The notes under the pieces are model-generated. The model worked only from the letters and a program-made list of their open reading frames with translations. It was not told the origin of the DNA and did no database searches. Both the position numbers and the translations under genes were made by a program. This document shows, one piece after another, positions 1 to 9,577 of a stretch of 48,566 bases of DNA. Position 1 is the stretch's first letter, and each line of letters starts with the position of its first letter. The stretch is from IMG/VR virus record IMGVR_UViG_3300035698_027457, positions 1 to 48,566 of that record; one strand, written 5' to 3'. The stretch is from a virus.

Positions 1-127
1 CTCAACATTGTCAATTACCGTGGCCCAAGCACTTGAGGCGGTGTAAAGAAAACCATCTTCCCAGCTGGAAGTCGTGGTGCCGTCGAACGTAGCATCAGTC
101 ACCACCGGATAGACGGCACGCCTGAGC
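1..127. repeat. 127-bp terminal overlap, left copy
   Basis: Bases 1-127 are identical to 48440-48566. The repeat lies inside a long open frame that reads continuously across the join. A 127-bp exact overlap is a common largest k-mer of de Bruijn assemblers, so the simplest reading is a circular assembly of about 48,439 bp. It gives no evidence about the true virion ends. Confidence 0.95.
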
Positions 128-951
128 CATTCGGCGGGCAAGTGCTTGATGAGGTAAACGTCACCAGAGACAACCCGTATCTCCGTCTCGATGGGTATTC
201 GGTAATCTTCCCCGGGCACATCAGGGTCGCTGTGAGACGCATAGGCTCGCTTAATGCCTATCTCCCTGCCCGCCCCGCAGTCGATACCAATATTCTTGCG
301 CAGCTTTACCGGCTTGGCCGGAGAGACGGCCTTCCCCCCGTGGCGTACAACCGCTCCTGGGGGCACATTGAGCCTGAACCAAACCTCCAGATACTTCGCG
401 GCGGTGGGTATTCTCCCCAGGGCATTGCGACTCTCGATCTCTATTTCCTTGAGAAGCGAATTCCGCCTCGGCGTAACGTGAAGATGCACACCTGCTATGG
501 GGGTATTTGGGTAACTAAGCGAACAGTCGTTCCACCCGTGCCTCGTCCCCACGATGGGCACCGTCGAAGAGAGCGCACCGATCTTTTTCCCGGTGTCCCA
601 AGACAATCCCGTCAGCGTGGCCTCAACGGTAGAGCCGAGGAAGGAAAAACCCAAAGTGCTTTCGTCCATGATATTCGAGGCGACCCTGGCGGTGTAGATG
701 CTCTTCCGCATCTCCCATCCGGCGGCGTCGGCCTTAAAGGGCCGCGGATCGATGTTTTGGAAACCCTCAGCCTCATCGGGCCTATAGTGGATGGGGCTGG
801 TGTGCCCCTCAAAAATATTGAGGCGTCTCTTGCTACCTTTAAAATGTTTAGCATTGGCGCTTCTTCGGGAGACAATTTCAAAGAAGTCCTCTGTCTCCCG
901 ACTCACGGGGTTATACCGCTGTGAAATCGGTGCCTCATAGACAACTGGCAT
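1..951 (-). CDS. Adhesin-like structural protein, N-terminal 317 codons (continues at 48439)
   Basis: This is the first part of a 502-residue gene cut by the window ends. It starts at ATG 951 (MPVVYEAPISQRY) behind a GAGGGGAG ribosome site and stays open down to base 1. It then resumes in the same frame at 48439 and stops at 47882. The stretch around 'AEWLRRAVYPVVTDATFDG' leads into a beta-rich C-terminal domain of the kind seen at the ends of virion and adhesin proteins (DNRLRE-like). No catalytic motif was seen. It overlaps the end of the upstream gene by 17 bp, so it is probably cotranslated with the fibre gene. A role as a virion surface or tail-associated protein is inferred from position and composition. 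The opposite-strand open frame here is a shadow. Confidence 0.85.
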   Translation of the reverse strand, partial: MPVVYEAPISQRYNPVSRETEDFFEIVSRRSANAKHFKGSKRRLNIFEGHTSPIHYRPDEAEGFQNIDPRPFKADAAGWEMRKSIYTARVASNIMDESTLGFSFLGSTVEATLTGLSWDTGKKIGALSSTVPIVGTRHGWNDCSLSYPNTPIAGVHLHVTPRRNSLLKEIEIESRNALGRIPTAAKYLEVWFRLNVPPGAVVRHGGKAVSPAKPVKLRKNIGIDCGAGREIGIKRAYASHSDPDVPGEDYRIPIETEIRVVSGDVYLIKHLPAEWLRRAVYPVVTDATFDGTTTSSWEDGFLYTASSAWATVIDNVE

Positions 952-1309
952 ACTCCCCTCCCCTCTGCGGAGATGCTATCTGCTCAATACGGTGCCCACC
1001 TCCATCAGCCCACCAGATACCCAAGGGCCGGGCATTCAGCCGGTGCGTGTCGCCATAACTGCGATACTCAAACACATCGGGGTTCGTGAACACCTTGCCC
1101 AGCCGCGCCCAATATCCCGCACGCTCCATCGTCCAGAAGTCGGCGCTGGAATCCACCAGGCGCGGATCAATATCCTCCATCCCGCCGCCGAACCGCCCCA
1201 GCTTATCCTCGAAATGGATATGCCCACAGTGGAACTCGGCACGGCGTTGGCGCGTGCCGACCCAAATCTTGTGATTTAACCCTCTTAACTTATAACTCTC
1301 TTTAAACAC
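935..1309 (-). CDS. Hypothetical protein, 124 aa
   Basis: The function was not recognised. The frame starts at GTG 1309, which overlaps the TAG stop of the fibre gene by one base (TAGTG), and it ends inside the start of the next gene. This coupling on both sides supports a real gene. The protein is rich in Trp, His and Arg (for example HCGHIHFEDKLGRFGGG and WTMERAGYWARLGK) and has no signal peptide or membrane segment. It lies between a tail-fibre-like gene and a long adhesin-like gene, so a small tail or host-interaction accessory such as a fibre chaperone is possible, but nothing in the sequence proves it. Confidence 0.75.
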   Translation of the reverse strand: MFKESYKLRGLNHKIWVGTRQRRAEFHCGHIHFEDKLGRFGGGMEDIDPRLVDSSADFWTMERAGYWARLGKVFTNPDVFEYRSYGDTHRLNARPLGIWWADGGGHRIEQIASPQRGGEYASCL

Positions 1310-2898
1310 TATCTCACCGTATCTTCGTAGAGTTTAATCGTGCTTTCGAGATCTTCCATGTTGTCTCCAACAGTAGCGGCAAGGAGAAGAATAACATCAT
1401 TCGCGTTTACTACGGTTGCGCTAAAGGCGAACGCCCGTCCGCTTGCATGCGCTTCGGTTGTTTTATCCGCTGGTATCTGAAGGGATGTAGAGGTAATCGA
1501 ATTCCATCCAACAGTTGCTGCCATTGATGCGGCAGTGCATCGGTAGAGATGAAAAGAACTCACTGCAGTAGGGGCGATTGCACAGGCGATGTGAAGACTC
1601 TCTAAGTGTCCTGTCGCCGGAATGACAAGAATCCCAATTGTTCCTGCACTGACAGAGTCAGGCGCGAAAATCTTGCCGTAACGAGGAAATTCTGAGACTG
1701 TGTTGTTGGCAGGGTTAAGAGTAACACTGTCTAAGATAGCATCAGCGACTGTTCCAGCAACTACAGTTGCTCCAAAAGATACAGGTTCAGAGAAGTGGGC
1801 TGTTCCAGCGAACGTAGCATAACTCTCAGCTTCAAAAGTCGCACCTGCTGTTACCGTTGCAGCAAAGCGCGCCGTCGCGGCAAAACCCGCATAACCAGCG
1901 ACGTCAATTGCTGCGGCAAATGAAACACTGCCTGCATAATGTGCCGTCCCTGCGTGGTTTGCCCAGCTCTCAAAGACAGCTGTGCCGCCAAAAAAGCTCG
2001 TCGCTGCATTACGAACCGTGCCAGTATGAACTTCATGTCCTGCGTGTGTGCCCGCATGAGTCGTCGTCGCGGCGAGAGTGATGTTGGTGTAGATCCCTCC
2101 TACCATTGTCCCTGCATTAGTTGTATCACCTGCAAGAGTAATTCCATTATAAACGCCGCCTACGAAGGTTCCACCCGTCACTGTTCCAGCAAGATGATAG
2201 GCCCCGGCGAACGTCCCACCAACGGCAGTAGTTCCTGCAAGAGTAATCGAAACGTAGACTCCGCCTGTTGCTGTCCCTCCAACGGCCCGCGCTCCATCAA
2301 AGGCTCCTCCTGTAAGAGTCCCTCCAAAGGCAATCGCGCCGGTGAGGATGCTAAGATCAACCGTTGAGGCAAAAACATGCAGCCCAGTCCACGTCATATC
2401 ACTAGTAGCTGCGACAACTCCCGTCGCTGCCTCAGCAGCACGATCAATCGGGCCAAGCGAAACTAGCGTTGCCGTTGTGCCGTCGTAGAGCGCGAACCCA
2501 ATCGGGCCGTAATCGGTATTGACAACTGGTCGGGTCGTCGCTGCATATGCCGTCCCACCGGCGGAAGCGTAGATATACGTCATGACAGGGTCGTCCTGCG
2601 TTGCTCCCGTCGTCGCAATCGCTACGTTTGTCGCGGCTCCCATCGTTACGGTCGCCGCGCCTATCCACTGAGTATGAGCAGTCCAAGCGACCGCCGTCGT
2701 ACCTCCTACCCCAACGGCCATCGTAACATTTGTTAAAGGACCGTTTCGACGACAGAGCGTTTCCTGAACGACATCATCAACCTTTCTAGTAAAGTGCTCA
2801 TACCCGTGCCAGAAGCGGTTGCCTTGAACTGCCCCACCAAGACCTTGGCCATCATCGATCAGGGACTTCTTAAATTTTTCTGTGCTAGTGATGGTCAT
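1309..2898 (-). CDS. Repetitive tail-fibre or spike-like protein, 529 aa
   Basis: A short N-terminal region (about residues 1-50, with FWHGYEHFTRKVDD) may be the attachment part. From about residue 170 to 380 follow many short degenerate Ala/Gly/Thr repeats, such as AVGGTATGGVYV and ITLAGTTAVGGTFAGAYHL, which give alternating small and beta-branched residues typical of beta-helical or collagen-like fibre shafts. The last 120 residues are less repetitive and may form a head domain. The start at 2898 has GGAAGGACC upstream and overlaps the stop of a 31-residue gene (ATGA). A receptor-binding or decoration fibre is the best guess. No enzymatic motif was seen. Confidence 0.8.
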   Translation of the reverse strand: MTITSTEKFKKSLIDDGQGLGGAVQGNRFWHGYEHFTRKVDDVVQETLCRRNGPLTNVTMAVGVGGTTAVAWTAHTQWIGAATVTMGAATNVAIATTGATQDDPVMTYIYASAGGTAYAATTRPVVNTDYGPIGFALYDGTTATLVSLGPIDRAAEAATGVVAATSDMTWTGLHVFASTVDLSILTGAIAFGGTLTGGAFDGARAVGGTATGGVYVSITLAGTTAVGGTFAGAYHLAGTVTGGTFVGGVYNGITLAGDTTNAGTMVGGIYTNITLAATTTHAGTHAGHEVHTGTVRNAATSFFGGTAVFESWANHAGTAHYAGSVSFAAAIDVAGYAGFAATARFAATVTAGATFEAESYATFAGTAHFSEPVSFGATVVAGTVADAILDSVTLNPANNTVSEFPRYGKIFAPDSVSAGTIGILVIPATGHLESLHIACAIAPTAVSSFHLYRCTAASMAATVGWNSITSTSLQIPADKTTEAHASGRAFAFSATVVNANDVILLLAATVGDNMEDLESTIKLYEDTVR

Positions 2899-2990
2899 TT
2901 GCGGTCCTTCCCATACGATGACCGACCATAGGGTTGACGTCCGTAGCCGCCATAACCTAGTCTATACCAGTTAATCGGCGTCGCTGCCAT
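2895..2990 (-). CDS. Small Gly/Tyr/Arg-rich protein, 31 aa
   Basis: This short gene lies in the gap between two structural genes. It starts at ATG 2990 inside the 3' end of the 197-aa gene and ends in a TGA that overlaps the fibre start (ATGA). The product begins MAATPINWYRL and is then rich in YGG, YGR and SYG, ending GKDRK. The four-base overlap and the strongly biased composition argue for translation. No good Shine-Dalgarno is visible before its start, so it may depend on translation of the upstream gene. Function unknown. Confidence 0.55.
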   Translation of the reverse strand: MAATPINWYRLGYGGYGRQPYGRSSYGKDRK

Positions 2991-3564
2991 TGGTGTGAAC
3001 GTTATCGTCGACGCCGCGATCACCGTCCACGAAACTATCGTTGGTGTCGCCATGTTCAAACTCCCAACCTGTAACTGTCAACATTCCTTGAGCAACATCG
3101 TAATAGATCGTAACGATTCCGACAAAGTTTAAGCTCTGAAGGACGAGACGTAACGGTGTGAGAAGCTTCGTGCGATCGAAGTCGTTAGATAGAAGGTCTT
3201 CCTCTTCCCAATCCTCAGCACCAACGCTTAGTTTAAATCTTGTCGCCTCTCCCTCAAACACCGTTCCATCGAACGTTGCTCGGAGGATTCTTTTCTCTTT
3301 CCCCGGATCGCACCGAGTAACGATTAAGGTCTTTCGCCTCTCCTCAAGATCCCAATGTACAAGGGTGCTCGCTGCCTCCCCCTGCAACTCCAAAACACTG
3401 TTTGGTCGTGAGGCCCTTGCGACTTGGTAAAAGCCTTTTTTCTCTCCAATAAACGCCTCAATCACGTTTGGATCATCGCTCTGGATCTCTCGATAAATAG
3501 AGAGGCCTAGAGTTCCCGCGACGGAGCGAAACTGTCGTTGCAAACTGTCAATGCTAATAACCAT
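2971..3564 (-). CDS. Hypothetical structural-region protein, 197 aa
   Basis: The family was not recognised. The product is acidic and beta-rich in the middle (VLELQGEAASTLVHWDLEER, KEKRILRATFDGTVFEGEA) with a polar Asp/Asn-rich tail (SFVDGDRGVDDNVHTNGSDAD). It follows the 1604-aa ejection-type gene by nine bases and precedes the fibre gene. The ATG at 3564 lies inside one copy of the dispersed 24-bp palindrome and has no strong ribosome site, so initiation may be coupled or controlled. A tail or head-completion accessory role is inferred from position only. Confidence 0.75.
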   Translation of the reverse strand: MVISIDSLQRQFRSVAGTLGLSIYREIQSDDPNVIEAFIGEKKGFYQVARASRPNSVLELQGEAASTLVHWDLEERRKTLIVTRCDPGKEKRILRATFDGTVFEGEATRFKLSVGAEDWEEEDLLSNDFDRTKLLTPLRLVLQSLNFVGIVTIYYDVAQGMLTVTGWEFEHGDTNDSFVDGDRGVDDNVHTNGSDAD

Positions 3565-3575
3565 AATGGTCTTTT
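3552..3575 (-). repeat. Dispersed hyphenated palindrome, copy 1
   Basis: Minus-strand reading is AAAAGACCATTATGGT followed by TATTAGCA. The core ACCAT-T-ATGGT is palindromic. It covers the stop of the 1604-aa gene and the start codon of the 197-aa gene. Three other copies are at 14848, 24900 and 31640. Confidence 0.6.
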
Positions 3576-6500
3576 ACCATTCTAACAAGGCCCCGATAGC
3601 TTCCTTCTGATAGCGGCGGCTCTTTCTTGCTCTTGTCGCAAACGCCTTTGCTGCGCCGAGCTGACTTTTCGAAAGTTTAATTCCGTAAGTATCACGGTAG
3701 AATTTAATCAAGTTCCTAATCGTTTTATTCTTCTTTGCGCGGCTCCGATCGCTATCCTCGATCTCCGAAATCTTTTCAATTAGTTGGTATTTGGCGGAGC
3801 GGGGAGATTTTGATAGGCCCATTCCAAGACCAACAGCTTCCCCGAATGTCGTATCACGGCGATACTTCGTTCCCCCTGGAGTTTTCCAGCCCATCTCGTG
3901 TCCAATCTTTGCATCAAGCGCACGCCTTAATCCCGGAATGACTCCTGATGCGAGTAAAAAGTCTCCTCTCTTTCCCGCGTCAAACAATGTCTGAATCGAA
4001 CTCGCCGTCGGACCTAGTAACCAACTTGAGTCTGTCGGAACATCTCCAATCGAGAACATCTGTTGTGTTGAAACATCCATTCCAAGAACGCGAGACAACG
4101 CCATATCCATTGGACTTCGGACAAAGAGCTCCCTTACTTTAGGATCAGCATCGTCAAAGAGTCCCGACTTCTCCGCTATATACTGCAATGCGGCGATAGC
4201 AGGAAGCGCTCCTGTTCCGGCGAGTGCAACTGACATCGAGAGCATTCTCGTAAACGGTTTGTAATCTCCTGTGTTATGACCAATACGCCAATTTTTCATC
4301 AAGGTCGAGTAGTAATGCATCGGGAATGATTTGAACTGAAAAACCACTCTAGCAGTCTTCCCCTTCATTGCCGCCGGTCTGTTGTAGGAACTGTAGTTGA
4401 ATGCGATATCGTCAACGACTCGTGAAGCGAATAGATGAACCTCAGTTGGGTCAGAAATGTTCTTAAGGGAAGCCTCTGCCAGCCCCATATTATACGCGGC
4501 GACTCGCACCATCTCCTCAGACCAAACGGCGGGTTTCCCTATTGTCCCCTCTATTTTACCTCCCCCTGCTCCAGGCATCTCCCCTGAAAACCACGGCTTA
4601 AATGACGTCGCACCGGCGTTCCGCGCCCTTTCCCGTCCTTCATGGGAGAATGTCGCCTCAATCCCAAACTTTACCGCTTCGTTGCTTACCTGCCCTGACA
4701 TCAAAGCAATCTGAGACAGGTTTTGAAGCACAAAGCGAGGATTAAGATAAATCTTTGAAAAGAGTTGTAACCTCATCGCCTCTGTTGCGCCATCCTCAAG
4801 ATCCCCAAGTATCTCGTATAGACGGGCAGGAACCACGCCGTCTTTTTTAATCAAACGCTGGATAAACTCAGCTCCCCGAATCACCGCTGACTTCCCAATG
4901 TCCATATAAGGAGTGGCATTTTTGATTGTCTGTTCTCTTGTCCACTGTATAAGGAATGCTTTATTCTTTCCTTCCGGATCAAATTTGCCTCGCACAGGCA
5001 TTGCATCAACTTGGGGGATCACAACGTGCTCCATAAACGCCGAGAGAATCCGTGCGTTCATTTCGTTAAGGCCGTCACGCATTCGATACTCAGGTGCCTT
5101 GCCATCGACAAGACCAAAGTCACCTCTACTTGTGCTTGCTCTGAAGTTCTTCCTTACTAAGTCATTTCTTAGCCCAAGCAATCGCTCAAGTCCTACCGCC
5201 GCTGACTTCTCAAAAAACCTTTGCTGCTTCTTAATCAATGGATCAAAATGCTCAATTTTTTGCAGATCAGCGGCAAACCGCGCGTGCGTTCCATCACGGA
5301 GTTGCTCAATACTGACTGGATCAGCCGTTGCAGGACCAACGTAATCACTTGGGTAAAGGGATATCTTCTCGACGCCAGCGAACTCTGCAATAGCCTTAAG
5401 ATATCTATTAGTCCAATCAGTAGCTCTTTTCCAGACTTGGCGTTCAGCTTCTACAAAAGCCCTAACCTCAGGCCGCACCATGTTATAGGCCTCAGAACGC
5501 GAGATTGGAACACTCGTTACAGGGTTCGTCTCGTGTAGAGCAGTATGATATTCAAACATTATCCGAGGGTCTTTCCAACCAACTGGATGATTAGCGCCAA
5601 GCTGTTTAAATGCTCGTTGAATATGAGCGAACTGTCCTCTCACAATCGCCTCATGACTCCTGAATGGATGCACGACATAGCGGATTGCCTTATGGGCTTC
5701 GCTTGCATAAAATGCGCCTGTGGCGAGTCTAGCAAGCCCGCCGATGCTTGGGTTTTGTGCAAGGGTTCGATCCCATTTCTGCCTATGGGCGTCCTGCTCA
5801 AACTCGTTCATGTCAGGAATGCACATGTCCTCTTCAACGGAAAGCGAAGGAGTGACGCTAATTCCTTCCTCTTGGCGTTCTCTTTCCTTTTTTACCCTTG
5901 GCGAGTATGACGTCGGGTCAGGATAAGGTAACGGTCCCTTAAGAGGTGAGTAAAGAACCTCCATAATCCGCTCCCGATCCTGCGCTACCTGTGCCCCTTT
6001 CTTCCACGCTGCGTGAGCATAGCCATGATACTCCGCTTGCTGAGCCATCAGATAACGATCTTTTGCCTCAATCACATCAAGGCTCTCTGCGTTTGGATCA
6101 GCCTCAAGTTTTTTCATCTCTTGGAACGCAGCAGTAGGATCAGCTTCCCTTCCAAACTTTCCCGTTCCAGGGAGTTCAGTATAGCGACGGCCTTTCTTTC
6201 CCGTTACCTCTTTAATGCTAAGGCCAAGGTTTGGAAATTTTCCTTTGATAAAATCTTTGGCTTCAAAAGTCTCAGTGCGTTCACTAGGAAATAACGTCCT
6301 ACCAGACTTACCTCCTGGGAGAACAATCTCAGAACGAAGGCCCGTTTCTCGCTCGACTATTGAGTCGACCATCTCGCCAAAGTATCTCTCAGGAAGAGGC
6401 TTGCCCATTGCCTCAATCGCAAGGGTCTGGTGGATCTGCGCGACGTCGTTAAGGGGAATACCCCGATCATAGGCATCATTAAAGACTGCCTGGATCGCCC

Positions 6501-8388
6501 TCTTTTCATACGGGTCGTCCCAATACTTAGGTTCATCAGGCATCGGCGCGCGATAACCAGGATCAGGAGGGTCATCCCTAAAGGCTTTCGCGTGCTCTCG
6601 CTCATGCGCGACTGTAAATTGAAGTTGGCGTCGAAGAGCTGAGTTAGGATGATCAGTCTCAAGACGTTCGAGCTGATCGCCCCGGATTAAAACATTCGGA
6701 ATGCCCTTAGCAGTTATACCGCCAGTGAATTCATCGACTCCAAAACGCACACCCTCAATAGCGACAGTTCCATGCTTATCTAAGGCGTCACGTAACCTTG
6801 TGCCAAACTCTTGGGAGGAGAAATCAATCGGACCTTCAACTTGAGGAAGCTCTTCAAGAGAAGGAACAATGACACGCTTAGGCTGCTCAACGGGACGTTC
6901 TTCTTCTGCCCTCTCCACGAGGTTATCAAGAATCTCCCTTACAGGATCAGGGGGTCTCTCCTCTTGAACGACTTCAGCCCTTTCTTCAATCGCTTTAGGG
7001 TCGACAACCCCTTGCTCTTCTATTTCCTCAGCGACGGTTTTTTCAGGAGGCCTTCTAGGATCAAGCCAACCCTTTCTGCTTTCTGCCGCATCCCGAAGAT
7101 ACTTCTGTGTCGCTCGATCTGCTGACCAAGTTTTTGGCCCTTCCTGTTCAAGCAACCCTCTCTCAACAAGTCCCTGAAGTAAGTCGTCTTGCTGTGCCCT
7201 TGGTGTCTTTGTAAACTCAGGACCAAGAAGTTTTCGAAGATCTTTTCGTCGAAGAGTTTGAGGCCCTTCATATCGAGCCTTCTCACGAACCCCTTTAGCC
7301 CAATCACGGGCTATCTCAGGAGTTAAGCCTTCAGAGGGAAGTCCTTCTCGCGCTTCTTGTATCTGCTCACGAGGGACACCTTCCGCCTCAGTCATGCTTG
7401 ATAATTCATCAACATAGCGACGAGAAAGTTTATTAACGAACTCCTCGACGTTGAAGTCTTTCCCTTTATAACGTCTCCAGGACTCCTTTAATCCAGGACG
7501 TTCCAGGAGTTCTCCTTTAACGAATTGCTGCGCCTCTTTATGACGCCCTCCATGAATAAGACCCAGCGCGCCCATAACCACGCCAGAGGCGATGATGTCA
7601 TCAGAGTCACCTCCCGTTACGCCTGCCTCAGCCATTCCGTAAGTGCCAAGACCTATCATTTTCCCAAGTTTCGCTTTCGACCAAGCCCAAGGAAGCTTGC
7701 CAAAGCCCCCCATAGCAGCACCAAAAGCTGCACCGTGGGCCATCGACGATACAACATCGCCAGCAGCAACCTCATCGCTAAGAGGCGCTTTGAGCGCCGA
7801 CGGCAAGCCAAAGGTCAAAGCGGAGTGGATCGTCGCGCCGACAATTGGCTTACGCGCCAACATCGAGGCAAACTTTGCCATTCCGAAACGCCCTGACTTT
7901 GCAGCCAGCCCAATCCCTTGCGAAACTGCCCCACCCGCCATCGCTAACTCAGCAATGACAGGAGCAGCACCGAACGCCTGCCCAAGAACCTGATCCCCAA
8001 AGTTTTCTGACGGAACATCCCCAAGCAATCTTGTGTATTTGAGGGCCTGCTCAGCGCCAAAGATCGACGCAAGTTTCTCCATTCCAGGAACCATCCGTGA
8101 CGCACCTGCCATGAAAGGACCAACGACACGGGTGAGATAACGATCATCAGGGCTAATTCCGAAGACTTCTTCCATTCCGGGCCCTTCAGAGACGGCCTTG
8201 ATCTCTTTCTCTCGCCCGTGGCGCAGCATTTGATCAAAGACCTGATCGATCCTTTCGTCAGGATCCTTCCCTCTCACCTTCGCCGGAAAAGTCTTGTTGT
8301 ACTTCCAAAGCTCAAGTTTCTCCATTGAATCAAGATCCGGAAGGAGTTGATCAAGAAGAGGATTTCCGTAGTATTCAGAAGGTTTCAT
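3574..8388 (-). CDS. Giant internal virion/ejection-type protein with HExxH motif, 1604 aa
   Basis: The size and position, after two other internal-type genes and before the fibre, match the large DNA-ejection or core proteins of podoviruses. About residues 130-280 are Ala/Gly-rich and hydrophobic, a possible membrane-interacting part. A long charged linker follows (about 440-520, rich in Glu and Arg). VAHEREHAKAF near residue 590 supplies an HExxH zinc-metallopeptidase motif (His595, His599), which may be an embedded peptidase domain. The C-terminal half is helical and Arg/Lys-rich. The start MKPSEYYGNPLL follows the previous stop by one base with only a weak ribosome site. The ejection role is inferred. 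The HExxH motif is seen directly, but activity is not shown. Confidence 0.8.
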   Translation of the reverse strand: MKPSEYYGNPLLDQLLPDLDSMEKLELWKYNKTFPAKVRGKDPDERIDQVFDQMLRHGREKEIKAVSEGPGMEEVFGISPDDRYLTRVVGPFMAGASRMVPGMEKLASIFGAEQALKYTRLLGDVPSENFGDQVLGQAFGAAPVIAELAMAGGAVSQGIGLAAKSGRFGMAKFASMLARKPIVGATIHSALTFGLPSALKAPLSDEVAAGDVVSSMAHGAAFGAAMGGFGKLPWAWSKAKLGKMIGLGTYGMAEAGVTGGDSDDIIASGVVMGALGLIHGGRHKEAQQFVKGELLERPGLKESWRRYKGKDFNVEEFVNKLSRRYVDELSSMTEAEGVPREQIQEAREGLPSEGLTPEIARDWAKGVREKARYEGPQTLRRKDLRKLLGPEFTKTPRAQQDDLLQGLVERGLLEQEGPKTWSADRATQKYLRDAAESRKGWLDPRRPPEKTVAEEIEEQGVVDPKAIEERAEVVQEERPPDPVREILDNLVERAEEERPVEQPKRVIVPSLEELPQVEGPIDFSSQEFGTRLRDALDKHGTVAIEGVRFGVDEFTGGITAKGIPNVLIRGDQLERLETDHPNSALRRQLQFTVAHEREHAKAFRDDPPDPGYRAPMPDEPKYWDDPYEKRAIQAVFNDAYDRGIPLNDVAQIHQTLAIEAMGKPLPERYFGEMVDSIVERETGLRSEIVLPGGKSGRTLFPSERTETFEAKDFIKGKFPNLGLSIKEVTGKKGRRYTELPGTGKFGREADPTAAFQEMKKLEADPNAESLDVIEAKDRYLMAQQAEYHGYAHAAWKKGAQVAQDRERIMEVLYSPLKGPLPYPDPTSYSPRVKKERERQEEGISVTPSLSVEEDMCIPDMNEFEQDAHRQKWDRTLAQNPSIGGLARLATGAFYASEAHKAIRYVVHPFRSHEAIVRGQFAHIQRAFKQLGANHPVGWKDPRIMFEYHTALHETNPVTSVPISRSEAYNMVRPEVRAFVEAERQVWKRATDWTNRYLKAIAEFAGVEKISLYPSDYVGPATADPVSIEQLRDGTHARFAADLQKIEHFDPLIKKQQRFFEKSAAVGLERLLGLRNDLVRKNFRASTSRGDFGLVDGKAPEYRMRDGLNEMNARILSAFMEHVVIPQVDAMPVRGKFDPEGKNKAFLIQWTREQTIKNATPYMDIGKSAVIRGAEFIQRLIKKDGVVPARLYEILGDLEDGATEAMRLQLFSKIYLNPRFVLQNLSQIALMSGQVSNEAVKFGIEATFSHEGRERARNAGATSFKPWFSGEMPGAGGGKIEGTIGKPAVWSEEMVRVAAYNMGLAEASLKNISDPTEVHLFASRVVDDIAFNYSSYNRPAAMKGKTARVVFQFKSFPMHYYSTLMKNWRIGHNTGDYKPFTRMLSMSVALAGTGALPAIAALQYIAEKSGLFDDADPKVRELFVRSPMDMALSRVLGMDVSTQQMFSIGDVPTDSSWLLGPTASSIQTLFDAGKRGDFLLASGVIPGLRRALDAKIGHEMGWKTPGGTKYRRDTTFGEAVGLGMGLSKSPRSAKYQLIEKISEIEDSDRSRAKKNKTIRNLIKFYRDTYGIKLSKSQLGAAKAFATRARKSRRYQKEAIGALLEW

Positions 8389-8389
8389 G

Positions 8390-9571
8390 CTATTTTACGC
8401 CTATTCTAATAGTATTTAGATATTCATTTAAAAGTCCATCCCGTCCAGCAAAGTTGAGGATTTGATGACGCTCCAAGACAGCATCTAGCTTTTCCTGGGT
8501 TAAACTGCGTTGCCTAACGATTTTGTCGATTTCTACGGCGCGCTCCTTCTCGTCAAGGTCAGTGCGCATTAAAGTATCGATGTAAAGCTCGTCATGGTCC
8601 ATTAATGTCTTGACATAAATAGTCGCCATCGTGCGGTCTAAACGCTGAACGCCTGTTTCCCCTAGCATAAGTTGGATCTTCTGTTGATCCTCAGCGAGCT
8701 TAGCCTGCTGATTTGCAATATCTACTTTCAATCTTCGGTCGATTTGTGATTGCTCAAGACGTATAGCAAGTTCGTCCTTTTTCTGGTTAAGAGTTGCTAA
8801 GAACTGATCTGTGTTCTGCTCAAGTCTTGCCACCTCATAAGACGACATATTATCGAATTTTTCTTGCGCGAGAAAGAGCTGTCCTTTCTGAATCTTAACC
8901 TGATTTTTCTTCAGACCGATATCTTTGGTTGCAATCTCTTTTTGAACGTCATGCTCCCGAATCGTCTCATCAAGCGTAGCAGCGCGATGGCCTTCTAAAC
9001 TTTCTTGAGAACGGAACGAGAGCCCCAACTTCTGCACATCAACACCCTGTTGATTGAGCCAACGAACGTGGTCTTCGTTGAACCCTCGCTCCTTAAACGC
9101 TGCTAACCAGGCAAACCTCTCTGCTTCGGGGATTTCCTTAGCTTTTGATTTCCCTCGTGCTTGCGAAAGCCCTGTAAAATAACCCGTTCCAAATCCTGCC
9201 GTTTTAGCGATCTCATCAAGACCGGAAAGATTTTCTGTTGCGCTCAATGTTCCTGGGACATCTTTCTCAGTCTTCGTCAAGAGCTTTACAATGTCAAGTT
9301 GATCGTCGGATTTTTCTGCCGTTTCAACAACGTCAGTCGCCGTCTCTGCCTGCTCTTCCGACACCTGCGCTGCTCTTTCCTTCTCCTTCTGATCATCCCT
9401 GGCAAGAGCGATCTTTCTCTGCTCTGTCGCTAGGCGATCCTGACGCTCCCTCTCCCTCAACTCGAGCTCTTTCGTTCTCGTAGCGAGCTGGATCAACGAA
9501 GGAAGGATCTGCATCCCGACGTTTTCAGGCTGAGGTAAGACTGTTGGAGATACTTGTCCGCTAACAGGCAT
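8390..9571 (-). CDS. Coiled-coil internal virion protein, 393 aa
   Basis: The first 30 residues are Pro/Gln-rich (MPVSGQVSPTVLPQPENVGM). Nearly all the rest is heptad-like and rich in Glu, Lys, Gln and Leu, for example LELRERERQDRLATEQRKIA and QIDRRLKVDIANQQAKL. No enzyme motif was found. It lies between a Gly/Gln-rich protein and the 1604-aa ejection-type protein with gaps of six bases and one base, forming a three-gene set like the internal virion proteins of short-tailed phages. A structural role in the ejection apparatus is inferred. Confidence 0.75.
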   Translation of the reverse strand: MPVSGQVSPTVLPQPENVGMQILPSLIQLATRTKELELRERERQDRLATEQRKIALARDDQKEKERAAQVSEEQAETATDVVETAEKSDDQLDIVKLLTKTEKDVPGTLSATENLSGLDEIAKTAGFGTGYFTGLSQARGKSKAKEIPEAERFAWLAAFKERGFNEDHVRWLNQQGVDVQKLGLSFRSQESLEGHRAATLDETIREHDVQKEIATKDIGLKKNQVKIQKGQLFLAQEKFDNMSSYEVARLEQNTDQFLATLNQKKDELAIRLEQSQIDRRLKVDIANQQAKLAEDQQKIQLMLGETGVQRLDRTMATIYVKTLMDHDELYIDTLMRTDLDEKERAVEIDKIVRQRSLTQEKLDAVLERHQILNFAGRDGLLNEYLNTIRIGVK

Positions 9572-9577
9572 GATTCT

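Noticed and set aside
1-127. Direct terminal repeat as a physical genome end
   Set aside because: Its length equals a common assembler k-mer and it lies inside a coding sequence, so circular assembly explains it better.
142-924. Plus-strand open frame of 260 codons starting MLDEVNVTRDNPYL
   Set aside because: It is antisense to the true 502-codon minus-strand gene, which has a ribosome site, continues across the circular join and fits the direction of all neighbours.
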